This document shows positions 23,975 through 31,959 of a stretch of DNA of 52,070 nt, in pieces. The notes under the pieces are model-generated. The model did no database searches and was not told the origin of the DNA. It worked only from the letters and a program-made list of their open reading frames with translations. The position numbers and the translations under genes were made by a program. Positions within the stretch are counted from its first letter, which is position 1; each line of letters starts with the position of its first letter. The stretch is from Rhodococcus sp. (in: high G+C Gram-positive bacteria) (GTDB lineage: Bacteria > Actinomycetota > Actinomycetes > Mycobacteriales > Mycobacteriaceae): the NCBI RefSeq assembly GCF_023264675.1, contig NZ_JAHFVG010000042.1, positions 1 through 52,070 of the forward strand. Direction: 5' to 3'.

Positions 23975-25647
23975 GAGGGAGACTCCTGCAGTTTGGTGGC
24001 TATGTCGGTTCGCAGATGCTTCTTGTCGATCTTGTTCACATTGGTGCGCGGTAGCGCTTCGACCCATTCCAGCCGTTCGGGCCACTTGAACTTGGCCACC
24101 CCGAGGGCCGTCAGGTGGGCCTGAATATCGTTCATGGTCAACGGTTCTGCGGCGGCGACGAGATAGGCGCACGTCCGCTCACCCAGGCGTGGGTCGGGCA
24201 TCGCGACCACCGCTGCATTCTCGACGCCCGGATGCTCGAGAAGCAGTACCTCGACCTCCTCGGCATTGATCTTTTCGCCGCCGCGATTGATGAGGTCCTT
24301 GATGCGCCCCTCGATCGAGATGTAGCGCTCCCCGTCGACGATCGAGATCGACGCGAGGTCGCCGGTCCGGTAGAAGCCGTCGGAGGTGAAGGCAATTCGA
24401 TTGTGTTCGGGTGCAGCGAAATACCCTGCGATGGTGTACGGACCGCGGCAGCACAGCTCGCCCACTCGGCCGTCGTCGACCTCGGTCTCGCTACCGGGCT
24501 CGAGGATGCGAACTTCGTCCTCGGTCGACACCGGGGTGCCGACCGTTCTGATCCGCGCTTCCCGGGGCGCCGACCGCGGCGTGACGGTCAGCAGACCCTC
24601 CGACATCCCGAACAGCTGGCCTGCCCAGTGGCCTTCATCGTCGTCGACGCGGTCCATCAGGTCGGCGGATACCTTCGCACCGGAGAGGATCACCCGCTGC
24701 AACTGTCCGCGGATCCGATCGAACCGCGAACTCAGCACGGCCTGATAGTGGCCGTGGCCGATCAGCACATCGGTGGCCCCCGAGCGTTCCACGAGGTCGA
24801 AGGCAGAATCGACATCCGCGGTGGCGAGGACGAGGGCTGCGCCGACGGAATGGGAAGCATGAAGCCCGCACGCGATGCCGGCGTTGTGGACGATCGGAAT
24901 CAGGTGAGCCACCTTGCTGTCCGCGGTCCAGCCGAGGCGCCGGGCGTAGAACAGCGCGTTGTTCCAGTACTCCGCGTGAATGCGTGGGATGACCTTCGGC
25001 GCACCTGTCGTTCCCCCGGACAGTTGGAACGCCACCACGTCCTGCGGATCGGTCTCGGCATCGACGGCCTCCACGGCTGCCCGGGCCGCCGTCGCCGACA
25101 TGCCGCGTCCGATGTCCTCCAGGCGGAGATCACCGTCGGGAGAACCGACGGTGATGATCGACCGAACCGTATCGCTGCCGTCGGCATGCTCCTCGGCGAA
25201 GCTCACGAGATCGAACGACATACCGGCCTCGACGATGTGCGCCACTGCCCCGACGGCCGCGCTCACGTGGCGGATCTCGTGCATACGATGCGCTGCCAGG
25301 GTGGCGATCGGAATCAGCCCTGCTTTGACGCAGCCGTACCAGGCCAGCACTGTCTCCTGCCGGTTGGTCAGCTGGAAGAGCACGGGCTCGAGCCGCGAAA
25401 AGCCCAGGCGGATCAGACCGGCCGCGATGGCGTCGGTACGCCGATCCAATTCGGCGTACGTCAAGGAACCCTCGGCGCTGATCAGCGCCGGCCGATCCGG
25501 ATGGCGCAGTGCCACCTCGTGAAACCTGCGCCCGGTGGAGTCTGCACTCCAGACCCCGCTGGCGCGGTACGCGGCGGCTCGGTCCTCGGGGTAGGAGACG
25601 AGCCTGCCGCCCCAATCCGAGTGAGTGCGAATGTCGGTCACCGTCAT
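23971..25647 (-). CDS. Aryl acid-AMP ligase (EntE/SdgA-like)
   Basis: A 558-residue ANL-family adenylating enzyme. The P-loop reads LSGGTTGAPKVIPR, the A5-like motif FGMSEGLLT, the hinge YRTGDLASI/GRIKDLINRGGEKI, and the catalytic lysine lies in TNVNKIDKKHL. IPIVHNAG keeps the His-Asn pair used by EntE/DhbE to read ortho-hydroxybenzoates, so the substrate is probably an aryl acid such as a salicylate. The product could be an adenylate or CoA ester; SdgA of Streptomyces hands its adenylate to a second enzyme, and no such partner is seen here. ATG 25647 overlaps the hyuB stop, and its stop overlaps the monooxygenase. Confidence 0.87.
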   Translation of the reverse strand: MTVTDIRTHSDWGGRLVSYPEDRAAAYRASGVWSADSTGRRFHEVALRHPDRPALISAEGSLTYAELDRRTDAIAAGLIRLGFSRLEPVLFQLTNRQETVLAWYGCVKAGLIPIATLAAHRMHEIRHVSAAVGAVAHIVEAGMSFDLVSFAEEHADGSDTVRSIITVGSPDGDLRLEDIGRGMSATAARAAVEAVDAETDPQDVVAFQLSGGTTGAPKVIPRIHAEYWNNALFYARRLGWTADSKVAHLIPIVHNAGIACGLHASHSVGAALVLATADVDSAFDLVERSGATDVLIGHGHYQAVLSSRFDRIRGQLQRVILSGAKVSADLMDRVDDDEGHWAGQLFGMSEGLLTVTPRSAPREARIRTVGTPVSTEDEVRILEPGSETEVDDGRVGELCCRGPYTIAGYFAAPEHNRIAFTSDGFYRTGDLASISIVDGERYISIEGRIKDLINRGGEKINAEEVEVLLLEHPGVENAAVVAMPDPRLGERTCAYLVAAAEPLTMNDIQAHLTALGVAKFKWPERLEWVEALPRTNVNKIDKKHLRTDIATKLQESPS

Positions 25648-27965
25648 CGCTCGGCCACCGCGGGCAACAACCGCGAGATCTCGAGCGAATGGTCGGGGTG
25701 ATCGGCCGGAACGATGCCCGAGTAGACGGCCGTCCAGCAACCGGGGCAGCACAGCTGACGGAAGACGATCGGAGTGTCGACGTATTCGCTCGGATCGGAG
25801 GTCACCTGAGGCCCCGCATCCGAAGACGGGCCCTCGTACCGTGCGAGATCGAGGGTGCCACTGCTCTTCTCGTCGCCGAGCAACCGGCCGCACTGTGCGC
25901 AGGCGATGACCCTGACGTCGCCGACGGTCACCTCGGCAAGATTGTCGTCGAGGCGACGAGCGATCCCGAGATCCATGATGGGGGCATCGCCGTGCACGGT
26001 GGATCGGTCGCGTCGCTGGGCCAGCAATTCACGACGGCGAGCGGCGGTGGCAGCGTCGTCGACCTTGCCGTCGGTGATCACGACGCCGTAGACGACATCG
26101 GCACCCGAGGCCGTGACCTTTCCCTCGCGCAGATCGTCGACCACGTTGTCGGGATTGCGGCGCAGCGGATCGCCGTAACCGCCGCCGCCCTGCCAGTGCA
26201 TGTACAGGACTTCGCCGGGGGCCACGTAGCTCTCGGCGTAGCAGGGTCCGAATTCGCGCCCACCACTGAGCTCGTCGAGATTGCCCGGAATCTTGCCCTC
26301 GGCGAACTGCTCGTTGATATCGGTACCGCGAGCCAGAATTTCGAGACCGGTGTTCCCCGGGTATCCACCGGCGAGGCCGTTGTTCTGGGCGACGGCTTTA
26401 CCGGCCGAGGCGAGGACGAGGCCCATCGGCAGCGATGTTCCGTACGGCGTCACGGCCAGGGATGCGCTGACGCCGCCGCGCTGGCGCCCCGGTCCGCCGG
26501 AGTCGGGCTCTTCCCGACGCCACAGTGTCAGAAGGGGATACAGGAACTCGGTCATCTCGGTGTCGGGGATGCGGCCCATCGGGATACAGAACAGGCCACC
26601 GGTATCCATGCCGTCGGCGGTCGGGCGGGCGCCGTAGCCGCCTGCCATCGGTTCCATCATGATGTTGAGGAACGGCACCGGTTGCTCGGCCCGCTCGTCG
26701 AGGCCGGCGATCACGGCGGTGTCCCAGGTGCCGCAGCATGCTGCTTGCACGCTCGTGCCGAGATCGACGGAGCGATCGAGCATCTGCGAAAGGCATTCGG
26801 CGATCAGGGTTCCGGTGAGCCAGGCCGGGCCGATGGGTCCGCGGCTCACGGCAGCGGGGAAGCTGGCGTTGTTGATGGTGCCCTCCTCGGACACCAGGTC
26901 GAAGCACCGCATCAACCCGCCCGCCGACCACGGGATGTCGCCCGCGAGAATCGGAAGCAGGGCGAGCATGACGCCGCCGCGCATGCCGGCATAGGTGCAG
27001 TTGATGACGCCGGTCTGCTTGTCGGTCCCGGTGAAGTCGAACGTAAGGTGGTCGGCTGTCTTGCTCATCGCCACGGTGATCTTGTGGACCCCGCGATCGC
27101 CCGCGTGTGACTGGTCCTGATAGCCGGTGGCCTTCCACGTGCCGTCGGGCAGCGAGGTCAGCTTGCTGCGGAGCCGGCTTTCGGCGTCGGACATCATGCG
27201 CTTCATGACGGCCTTGACGGTGTCGGCGCCGTACTGCTCGATGACCGCGAGCATCCGGTTTCGTCCGACGGAGTTGGCGCCGATCTTCGCGCGTAGGTCG
27301 AGTCCGACGAGCATCGGGACACGCGAGCGTCGTACCCAGACGTCGGCGACGTCGCGTTGGAGTTCGTAGTCGCGCACTACCTTGATGGGCGGTGTCGGAA
27401 GAGACTCGGAGAAGACATCTTTCGCCGATGGATCGAACGAGCCGAGGCCCGATCCGCCGAGATCCGGTTCGTGGCAGATGGCACTCGTCCATGCGAAGAG
27501 CTTGCCCTCGTGGAAGATCGGCTGGTAGACGATCACGTCACTCTGGTGAAGTCCCCCGCCGACCCACGGGTCGTTGCAGAGGAACATGTCGCCCTCCGCG
27601 ATACCGGGATTGGTCGAGCGGTGCTGAAGTGTCCAGTAGATCGCGAGATCGACGGCACCGACGAGCATGGTGTTGTAGAGGCCGACCTGAACCTCCTGTC
27701 CCAGTTCGTCACTGACGGCGAAGTCGAAATCGTTCGCGTCGGTGACGATGGGTGAGCCGGACATACGCTTGAGGGCCTCGCCCATCTCGTCGGTCACCGA
27801 CCACAGACGGTGGCGGATCACCTCGTACGTCAAGGGATCGAGGTTGTCGATCTGTTCCTGGGTCACGGTGTGGATCGGCAGCGACGCCGGGAGGGAACGA
27901 GCCAGGGCATCGGGATCGACGGGGCGGGAGGAGAAGATCTCGGAACCGGGAATTGCTGATGTCAT
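25644..27965 (-). CDS. Hydantoinase B/acetone-carboxylase alpha-type subunit with fused zinc-type C-terminal domain
   Basis: A 773-residue protein. Residues 35-620 match HyuB (PF02538): DPLTYEVIRHRLWSVTDEMGEAL, FLCNDPWVGGGLHQSDV, and GGGGYGDPLRRNPDNVVDDLREG. Simple HyuB proteins have about 520-590 residues. The extra C-terminal part carries ACAQCG and, about 55 residues later, CCPGCW followed by VPADHP. This pattern resembles the acetone carboxylase gamma subunit, normally a separate protein. With HyuA it should form an ATP-dependent carboxylase or a cyclic-amide hydrolase. A GGAG site precedes ATG 27965, and hyuA ends 20 bp upstream. Confidence 0.88.
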   Translation of the reverse strand: MTSAIPGSEIFSSRPVDPDALARSLPASLPIHTVTQEQIDNLDPLTYEVIRHRLWSVTDEMGEALKRMSGSPIVTDANDFDFAVSDELGQEVQVGLYNTMLVGAVDLAIYWTLQHRSTNPGIAEGDMFLCNDPWVGGGLHQSDVIVYQPIFHEGKLFAWTSAICHEPDLGGSGLGSFDPSAKDVFSESLPTPPIKVVRDYELQRDVADVWVRRSRVPMLVGLDLRAKIGANSVGRNRMLAVIEQYGADTVKAVMKRMMSDAESRLRSKLTSLPDGTWKATGYQDQSHAGDRGVHKITVAMSKTADHLTFDFTGTDKQTGVINCTYAGMRGGVMLALLPILAGDIPWSAGGLMRCFDLVSEEGTINNASFPAAVSRGPIGPAWLTGTLIAECLSQMLDRSVDLGTSVQAACCGTWDTAVIAGLDERAEQPVPFLNIMMEPMAGGYGARPTADGMDTGGLFCIPMGRIPDTEMTEFLYPLLTLWRREEPDSGGPGRQRGGVSASLAVTPYGTSLPMGLVLASAGKAVAQNNGLAGGYPGNTGLEILARGTDINEQFAEGKIPGNLDELSGGREFGPCYAESYVAPGEVLYMHWQGGGGYGDPLRRNPDNVVDDLREGKVTASGADVVYGVVITDGKVDDAATAARRRELLAQRRDRSTVHGDAPIMDLGIARRLDDNLAEVTVGDVRVIACAQCGRLLGDEKSSGTLDLARYEGPSSDAGPQVTSDPSEYVDTPIVFRQLCCPGCWTAVYSGIVPADHPDHSLEISRLLPAVAER

Positions 27966-27985
27966 TGTCGGTGCTCCTACCAGTT

Positions 27986-30088
27986 CTACTGGGCGATGAT
28001 GTTGAGGTTGCCGAGGCGGTCGACGGTGCCGGTGGTTCCAGGGGGAACGACGACCGTGGTGGTCGGTACCTCGACGATGGCCGGGCCCGCCAGTACGTGG
28101 CCCGCGGCGAGCTTGCTGTAGTCGTAGACGTCGGTGTCGACGTATCCGACGCGGCCGTCGAGACACACTTTGCGCGTGCCGATGTGGGCGGGCGTCGCGT
28201 CGGAGGAATCCGCCGACTTCATCTCGGGGAGCGTCGGCGAGAACGGCAGGACGCCGGTTGCGCGGACACGGTAGGTGATGGCCTGGATTCCTGCTTCGCG
28301 GAACCCGCTGTCCTTGCCGTAGAGGTCGGCGTACTTCTGCTCGAAGAGATCCGAGGCGTGGGCGATGGACACCGAATCGAGGGCGCCCTCGGGGAGCGAC
28401 GTCGCGACCTCGGCGAGCTGCATGGTGTAGCGCATGTCGATCTCACGCTCGACGTCGACGCTGGTGAACGAGAGGCCTTGGCGGTCGAGCTGTTCCAGTA
28501 CCCGCTTCTCCAGTACCGCGAAATTCTCTTCCGCCCGCGCCGGATCGAGTGGCATGGCTGCCGGGTCGGACAATTCGGCGGCGAGAACGATGTTCGACGA
28601 CGCGAGGCCGTAGGCCGAGAATGCGGAGGCAACCTGACCGAGGGGGACGATCACTTCCTTGACCCCGACTTCGGCTGCATAGCCGGCGCAGTGCGCTGGT
28701 CCGGCACCGCCGAAGGCGTAGAGCACGAAGTTGCGCGGGTCGTGGCCTGCCTCGACGACCGTCTTGCGCAGCAGGTCGCCGGTCTGCGCGTTCTGGACGG
28801 CGTAGATGGCGGCGGCAGCGTCCTCGATGGACAGACCGAGAGGTTCGGCGATGCGACGCCGAATCGCCTCGCGTGCCAGTTCTTTGTCGAGAGGCTTGCG
28901 TCCACCGAGCAAGCCACGCTCGGGGAGAATTCCGAGTACGAGGTTGGCGTCGGTGTTGGTCGGCTCGGTTCCGCCCTGGCCGTAGCAGGCCGGGCCGGGC
29001 ACGGCTTGTGCGCTGTGCGGGCCGATCTGCAGGTTGCCGCCTGCGTCCACCCAGGCGATGGCGCCGCCGCCAGAACCGATGGCGTGCACCTCGAGGGTCG
29101 GAACGTTGATCGGGTGGTGGTTGATGATGGTGCTCGACGCCCGGACCGGCTCGCCGTCGACGACGAGTCCGACGAGGAATGTGGTGCCGCCGACGTCGGT
29201 GGCGATGATGTTCTCGTGGCCGAGCTGCTTGCCGAGCGAGACTGCGCCGACGACCCCGCCGGTCAAGACCGATCCGACGGTGCTGATCGCGTTCTTGGGC
29301 GCCTCGGCCGCGGCGACCGCGCCGCCGTTGCTCTGCATGACCAGCAGTGGGCCCTTCAAGTCGAGGGCGCGGAGTTTCGATTCGAGCGATCCGAGGTAGT
29401 CGCGCAGGCCTGGCCCGATCTGGGTACTCATGATCGTCGTTGCGTTGCGGGCGAACTCTCGAATGCGCGGACTGACCTCGGAGGACAGTGATACGAACAT
29501 GTCCGGGTCGATCTCCTGGACCAGTTCGCGGATGCGATTCTCGTGCAACGGGTTTCGGAACGACCAGAGCAGGGACACGGCGATGCCGGAGACTCCGTCG
29601 TCGACGAGGCTCTTGATGGAGGCACGCGCCGAGTCCTCGTCGAGTGCCACAACGACGTTGCCGTCGCGATCGAGGCGTTCGATCACTTCCAGGGCGTGCT
29701 TTTTCGGAACCAGGCCGTGGGACTTGCTCTGCCCCAGTACGTTCTGCAGTTGCTCGGGTGAGCTTCCGAGGTACCGGCCCTCGACGTTCATGATGTAGAT
29801 CGAGTCGCGATGTCCCTTGGTGGTGAGAAATCCGACAGGCGGGACGTTGCCCATCACCAGTGCGTTCAGTGACGATGTGGTGCCGTGCGCGATGTGGTGT
29901 GTATTCGCGAGCATCTCCTGCACCGGGCAGCCGAGCTGCTCGGCCAGAACCTCGAGGACGTCGATGACACCTTGCGAATAGTCCGGCGGAGTCGACGGTG
30001 CCTTGGCGGCGATCACGGTGCCTGAACTGTCGTCGAGTACTGCATCTGTGAACGTTCCGCCGACGTCCACTCCGATCACATAGGTCAT
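27986..30088 (-). CDS. Hydantoinase A/oxoprolinase-type ATPase subunit
   Basis: A 700-residue protein of the HyuA/acetone carboxylase beta family. The N-terminal domain opens with VIGVDVGGTFTDAVL, an ASKHA phosphate loop, and carries NTHHIAHGTTSSLNALV. The central ATPase domain has IATDVGGTTFLVGLV and AIGSGGGAIAWVD, and GPACYGQGGTEPTNTDANLVLG follows. The enzyme should phosphorylate substrate or bicarbonate for its HyuB partner. AAAGGAG lies upstream of ATG 30088. It is the first gene of the minus arm of the island, driven by a promoter at 30171-30199. Confidence 0.92.
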   Translation of the reverse strand: MTYVIGVDVGGTFTDAVLDDSSGTVIAAKAPSTPPDYSQGVIDVLEVLAEQLGCPVQEMLANTHHIAHGTTSSLNALVMGNVPPVGFLTTKGHRDSIYIMNVEGRYLGSSPEQLQNVLGQSKSHGLVPKKHALEVIERLDRDGNVVVALDEDSARASIKSLVDDGVSGIAVSLLWSFRNPLHENRIRELVQEIDPDMFVSLSSEVSPRIREFARNATTIMSTQIGPGLRDYLGSLESKLRALDLKGPLLVMQSNGGAVAAAEAPKNAISTVGSVLTGGVVGAVSLGKQLGHENIIATDVGGTTFLVGLVVDGEPVRASSTIINHHPINVPTLEVHAIGSGGGAIAWVDAGGNLQIGPHSAQAVPGPACYGQGGTEPTNTDANLVLGILPERGLLGGRKPLDKELAREAIRRRIAEPLGLSIEDAAAAIYAVQNAQTGDLLRKTVVEAGHDPRNFVLYAFGGAGPAHCAGYAAEVGVKEVIVPLGQVASAFSAYGLASSNIVLAAELSDPAAMPLDPARAEENFAVLEKRVLEQLDRQGLSFTSVDVEREIDMRYTMQLAEVATSLPEGALDSVSIAHASDLFEQKYADLYGKDSGFREAGIQAITYRVRATGVLPFSPTLPEMKSADSSDATPAHIGTRKVCLDGRVGYVDTDVYDYSKLAAGHVLAGPAIVEVPTTTVVVPPGTTGTVDRLGNLNIIAQ

Positions 30089-30135
30089 GCCGGTGTGCTC
30101 CTTTGGTCCGAGTCGAAGACGGAAGGGATGCGTGT

Positions 30136-30147
30136 GAGAGCGCTCTC
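30136..30147. promoter_or_regulatory. Perfect 12-bp palindrome in the hyuA leader
   Basis: GAGAGCGCTCTC is fully self-complementary and lies 48 bp before the hyuA ATG, downstream of its likely transcription start. It could be a separate operator or a small leader hairpin. Confidence 0.35.
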
Positions 30148-30166
30148 GAACACTGCTTACGTCTGT

Positions 30167-30180
30167 GTCGAGTATTCGAC
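30167..30180. promoter_or_regulatory. Operator copy 1 in the divergent region
   Basis: GTCGA-GTAT-TCGAC is a palindrome with a 4-bp centre. It fully covers the -10 box of the hyuA promoter. A near-identical site lies in inverse orientation at 30298-30311. Confidence 0.7.
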
Positions 30181-30199
30181 GCAGAAGACGACATGTCAA
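30171..30199 (-). promoter_or_regulatory. hyuA operon promoter
   Basis: On the minus strand TTGACA (30199-30194), a 17-bp spacer and AATACT (30176-30171) form a strong vegetative promoter. The palindrome at 30167-30180 overlaps the -10, a repressor-type layout. Confidence 0.7.
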
Positions 30200-30278
30200 G
30201 CAGTAAATGTGAGGGCAGTCACTGCGCATCATTGTGCCTCGATGTCCGAGTTCCGCTGATTCCCCTGGTGGCCGAGGG

Positions 30279-30307
30279 TTGACGAATTGTCATAAACGTC
30301 GAATACT
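30279..30307 (+). promoter_or_regulatory. Maleate isomerase operon promoter
   Basis: TTGACG (30279-30284), a 17-bp spacer and AATACT (30302-30307) mirror the hyuA promoter almost exactly. Operator copy 2 overlaps its -10. Confidence 0.7.
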
Positions 30308-30311
30308 CGTC
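30298..30311. promoter_or_regulatory. Operator copy 2 in the divergent region
   Basis: GTCGA-ATAC-TCGTC differs from the reverse complement of copy 1 by a single base (TCGTC for TCGAC). It covers the -10 of the plus-strand promoter. The two sites are centred 131 bp apart. Confidence 0.7.
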
Positions 30312-30339
30312 GTTAACGTCAAATAACGAAGGGCACAGC

Positions 30340-31086
30340 ATGAGCTTTCACCGGATCGGTCTTGTCGTACCGAGCTCCAACGTGACCGTCGAGACCGAGA
30401 TGCCTGCACTCCTGGCTCGGCATCCGGACGCGGAGTTCTCGTTCCATTCCAGCCGCATGCGGATGCAGGCCGTATCGCCCGAACAGCTGCGAGCCATGAA
30501 CGCTCAGCGTGAGCGGTGCATTCTGGAGCTCGGTGACGCGGGTGTCGACGCGATCCTGTACGCATGCCTCGTCGCGCTCATGGTTGCCGGGCCCGGCGAG
30601 CATCAACGGGTCGAGGGTCTCGTCGCCGAACAGCTCGCCACCGGCGGTTCCGACGCCGATGTCAGATCGAGCGCAGGAGCTCTGGTCGAAGGGCTACGCG
30701 CCCTGGAGGCGAAGAGCGTCGTCCTCGTCACGCCCTACATGCGGCCTCTCGCCGAGAAGGTCGTCGAGTACATCGAAGCGGAGGGCATCCGCGTCCGGGA
30801 CTGGCGGGCGCTCGAAGTGTCCGACAACGCCGAAGTCGGCTGTATCCCCGGCGACCGCGTGATGGACGCAGCCCGGTCGCTCGACTTCACCGGAGCCGAT
30901 GCGCTCGTGATCTCGGCGTGCGTGCAGATGCCGTCGTTGTCGCTGGTGCAACCCGCCGAAGACGAATTCGGAATTCCTGTGTTGTCCGCTGCCACGGCAG
31001 GGGCGTACAGCCTGCTGCGTGCGCTCGATCTGTCCATCGATCTGCCGGGCGCCGGATCTCTTCTCGGAAAGGAAGTTCATGTCTGA
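30340..31086 (+). CDS. Maleate cis-trans isomerase
   Basis: A 248-residue member of the Asp/Glu racemase superfamily. VPSSNVTVETEMP near the start is the maleate isomerase/arylmalonate decarboxylase signature. Cys76 (YACLVALM) and Cys194 (ISACVQMPS) fall exactly at the positions of the two catalytic cysteines known from Nocardia farcinica maleate isomerase. It should convert maleate to fumarate without a cofactor. It leads the plus-strand arm of the island, and its end overlaps the next gene by eight bases. Maleate arises in several aromatic and pyridine ring-cleavage routes, which suits a terminal step of the encoded pathway. Confidence 0.88.
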   Translation: MSFHRIGLVVPSSNVTVETEMPALLARHPDAEFSFHSSRMRMQAVSPEQLRAMNAQRERCILELGDAGVDAILYACLVALMVAGPGEHQRVEGLVAEQLATGGSDADVRSSAGALVEGLRALEAKSVVLVTPYMRPLAEKVVEYIEAEGIRVRDWRALEVSDNAEVGCIPGDRVMDAARSLDFTGADALVISACVQMPSLSLVQPAEDEFGIPVLSAATAGAYSLLRALDLSIDLPGAGSLLGKEVHV

Positions 31087-31702
31087 CCTGCCGCACATGG
31101 TGAAGGGCGTCGACCACGTCGCGTACCCCACGTTCGATCCAGCCGGAACCGTCGAATTCTATCGTGACGTCCTCGGATTCCCCGTCGTGCACTCGATCTG
31201 CGCGGCCGGGTGGGGCCCGGAGAAGCATCCCGACTTCATTCACTTCTTCTTCGACATCGGCAACGACGATCGATTGGCGTTCTTCTACTACTTCGGCCTC
31301 GAACCGTTCGACGGTGGACCGCAGGGTGACGCGTATTCGCGCTTTGCCGAGGATGTTCCGATCTTCTTCATTCGCTCTCGCCACCTCGCGATTCACGTAG
31401 ACAGCGAGGAGGACCTGATGGAGTACCGGCGGCGGCTCGACACCAGCGAATGGCCGGTGGAGATGCAGATTCAGCACGAGACCATCGAGTCGATCTACAC
31501 CCACGACCCGAACGGCTACATGATCGAACTCACCCGTGCCATGCGGCCGGTGACGCCGCAGGAAGATCTCGATGCGAACCTGACGATCGATGCTCTAGTC
31601 GACGTGGTTCGCGGTCCGGACCCCAGCATGACCAATTTGCTGGTGCGCAAAGCCGAACTGATCGTCGAGCGCGCAGCCGACTGGAAGGCAGAGGTTTCGT
31701 GA
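31079..31702 (+). CDS. VOC-family protein (glyoxalase/extradiol dioxygenase fold)
   Basis: A 207-residue vicinal-oxygen-chelate protein. The first half has KGVDHVAYPTFDPAGTVEFYRDVLGFPVV, with a candidate metal His; HLAIHVDSEEDLMEYRRRL and THDPNGYMIELTRAM supply another His and the terminal Glu. Metal-dependent lyase, isomerase or ring-cleaving activity is possible. The spacing between the two beta-alpha-beta-beta-beta halves carries an unusual aromatic-rich insert (FIHFFFDIGNDDRLAFFYYFG). AAGGA precedes ATG 31079. The stop overlaps the next start as GTGA. Its exact reaction is unknown. Confidence 0.85.
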   Translation: MSDLPHMVKGVDHVAYPTFDPAGTVEFYRDVLGFPVVHSICAAGWGPEKHPDFIHFFFDIGNDDRLAFFYYFGLEPFDGGPQGDAYSRFAEDVPIFFIRSRHLAIHVDSEEDLMEYRRRLDTSEWPVEMQIQHETIESIYTHDPNGYMIELTRAMRPVTPQEDLDANLTIDALVDVVRGPDPSMTNLLVRKAELIVERAADWKAEVS

Positions 31703-31959
31703 CGACGCTCTATGTACTCGACATTCCCGAGAACACGTCGATCGCTGCCGTCGCGGACGTCGACCCGTCGGTGACGGTGGATCACGTCGGTCCGTACTTC
31801 AGGATCGTCTCGGAGGAGAACATCGTGATCGACCGTCGGGCCACCGGGTGCAGGCACGCTGTCTGGTACAGCAGCGTCTCGGGCCTGTATCGATCTCGAA
31901 TACTGCAGTGGGACAAAGACGCACTGCGAATCGAACCCCTGCGAATCGAACCCCTGTGA
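31699..31959 (+). CDS. Small unknown protein of the catabolic island
   Basis: An 86-residue protein between the VOC and hydrolase genes, overlapping both by four bases (GTGA at each end), so it is certainly translated in step with them if real. It has no signal peptide or membrane span. A central HVGPYFRIVSEENIVIDRRATGCRHAVWYSSVSG stretch is rich in beta-type residues, as in a small barrel. It ends LRIEPLRIEPL because of a 15-bp duplication. I do not recognise the family. It could be an accessory subunit. Confidence 0.75.
   Translation: MTTLYVLDIPENTSIAAVADVDPSVTVDHVGPYFRIVSEENIVIDRRATGCRHAVWYSSVSGLYRSRILQWDKDALRIEPLRIEPL
31924..31956 (+). repeat. 15-bp tandem duplication
   Basis: The unit CTGCGAATCGAACCC occurs twice in a row (31924-31938, 31939-31953) plus a few bases, and encodes LRIEP twice. 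It extends the C-terminus of the small protein and lies directly before the hydrolase start. It looks recent. Confidence 0.9.

Noticed and set aside
22478..24124. 548-residue plus-strand frame opposite the monooxygenase
   Set aside because: A shadow of the FAD monooxygenase gene; no recognisable domains.
25509..29491. Long plus-strand frames (over 500 residues) opposite the ligase, hyuB and hyuA
   Set aside because: The minus-strand genes have clear families, ribosome sites and coupled starts. The plus-strand frames are Arg/Gly/Asp-rich without motifs.
30340..31086. Arylmalonate decarboxylase instead of maleate isomerase
   Set aside because: Decarboxylases of that family have a single active-site cysteine; here both Cys76 and Cys194 are present as in maleate isomerase.
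31848..31955. Longer start for the island hydrolase
   Set aside because: The extra 36 residues overlap the small gene in another frame and have no hydrolase features, whereas GTG 31956 is coupled to the upstream stop.
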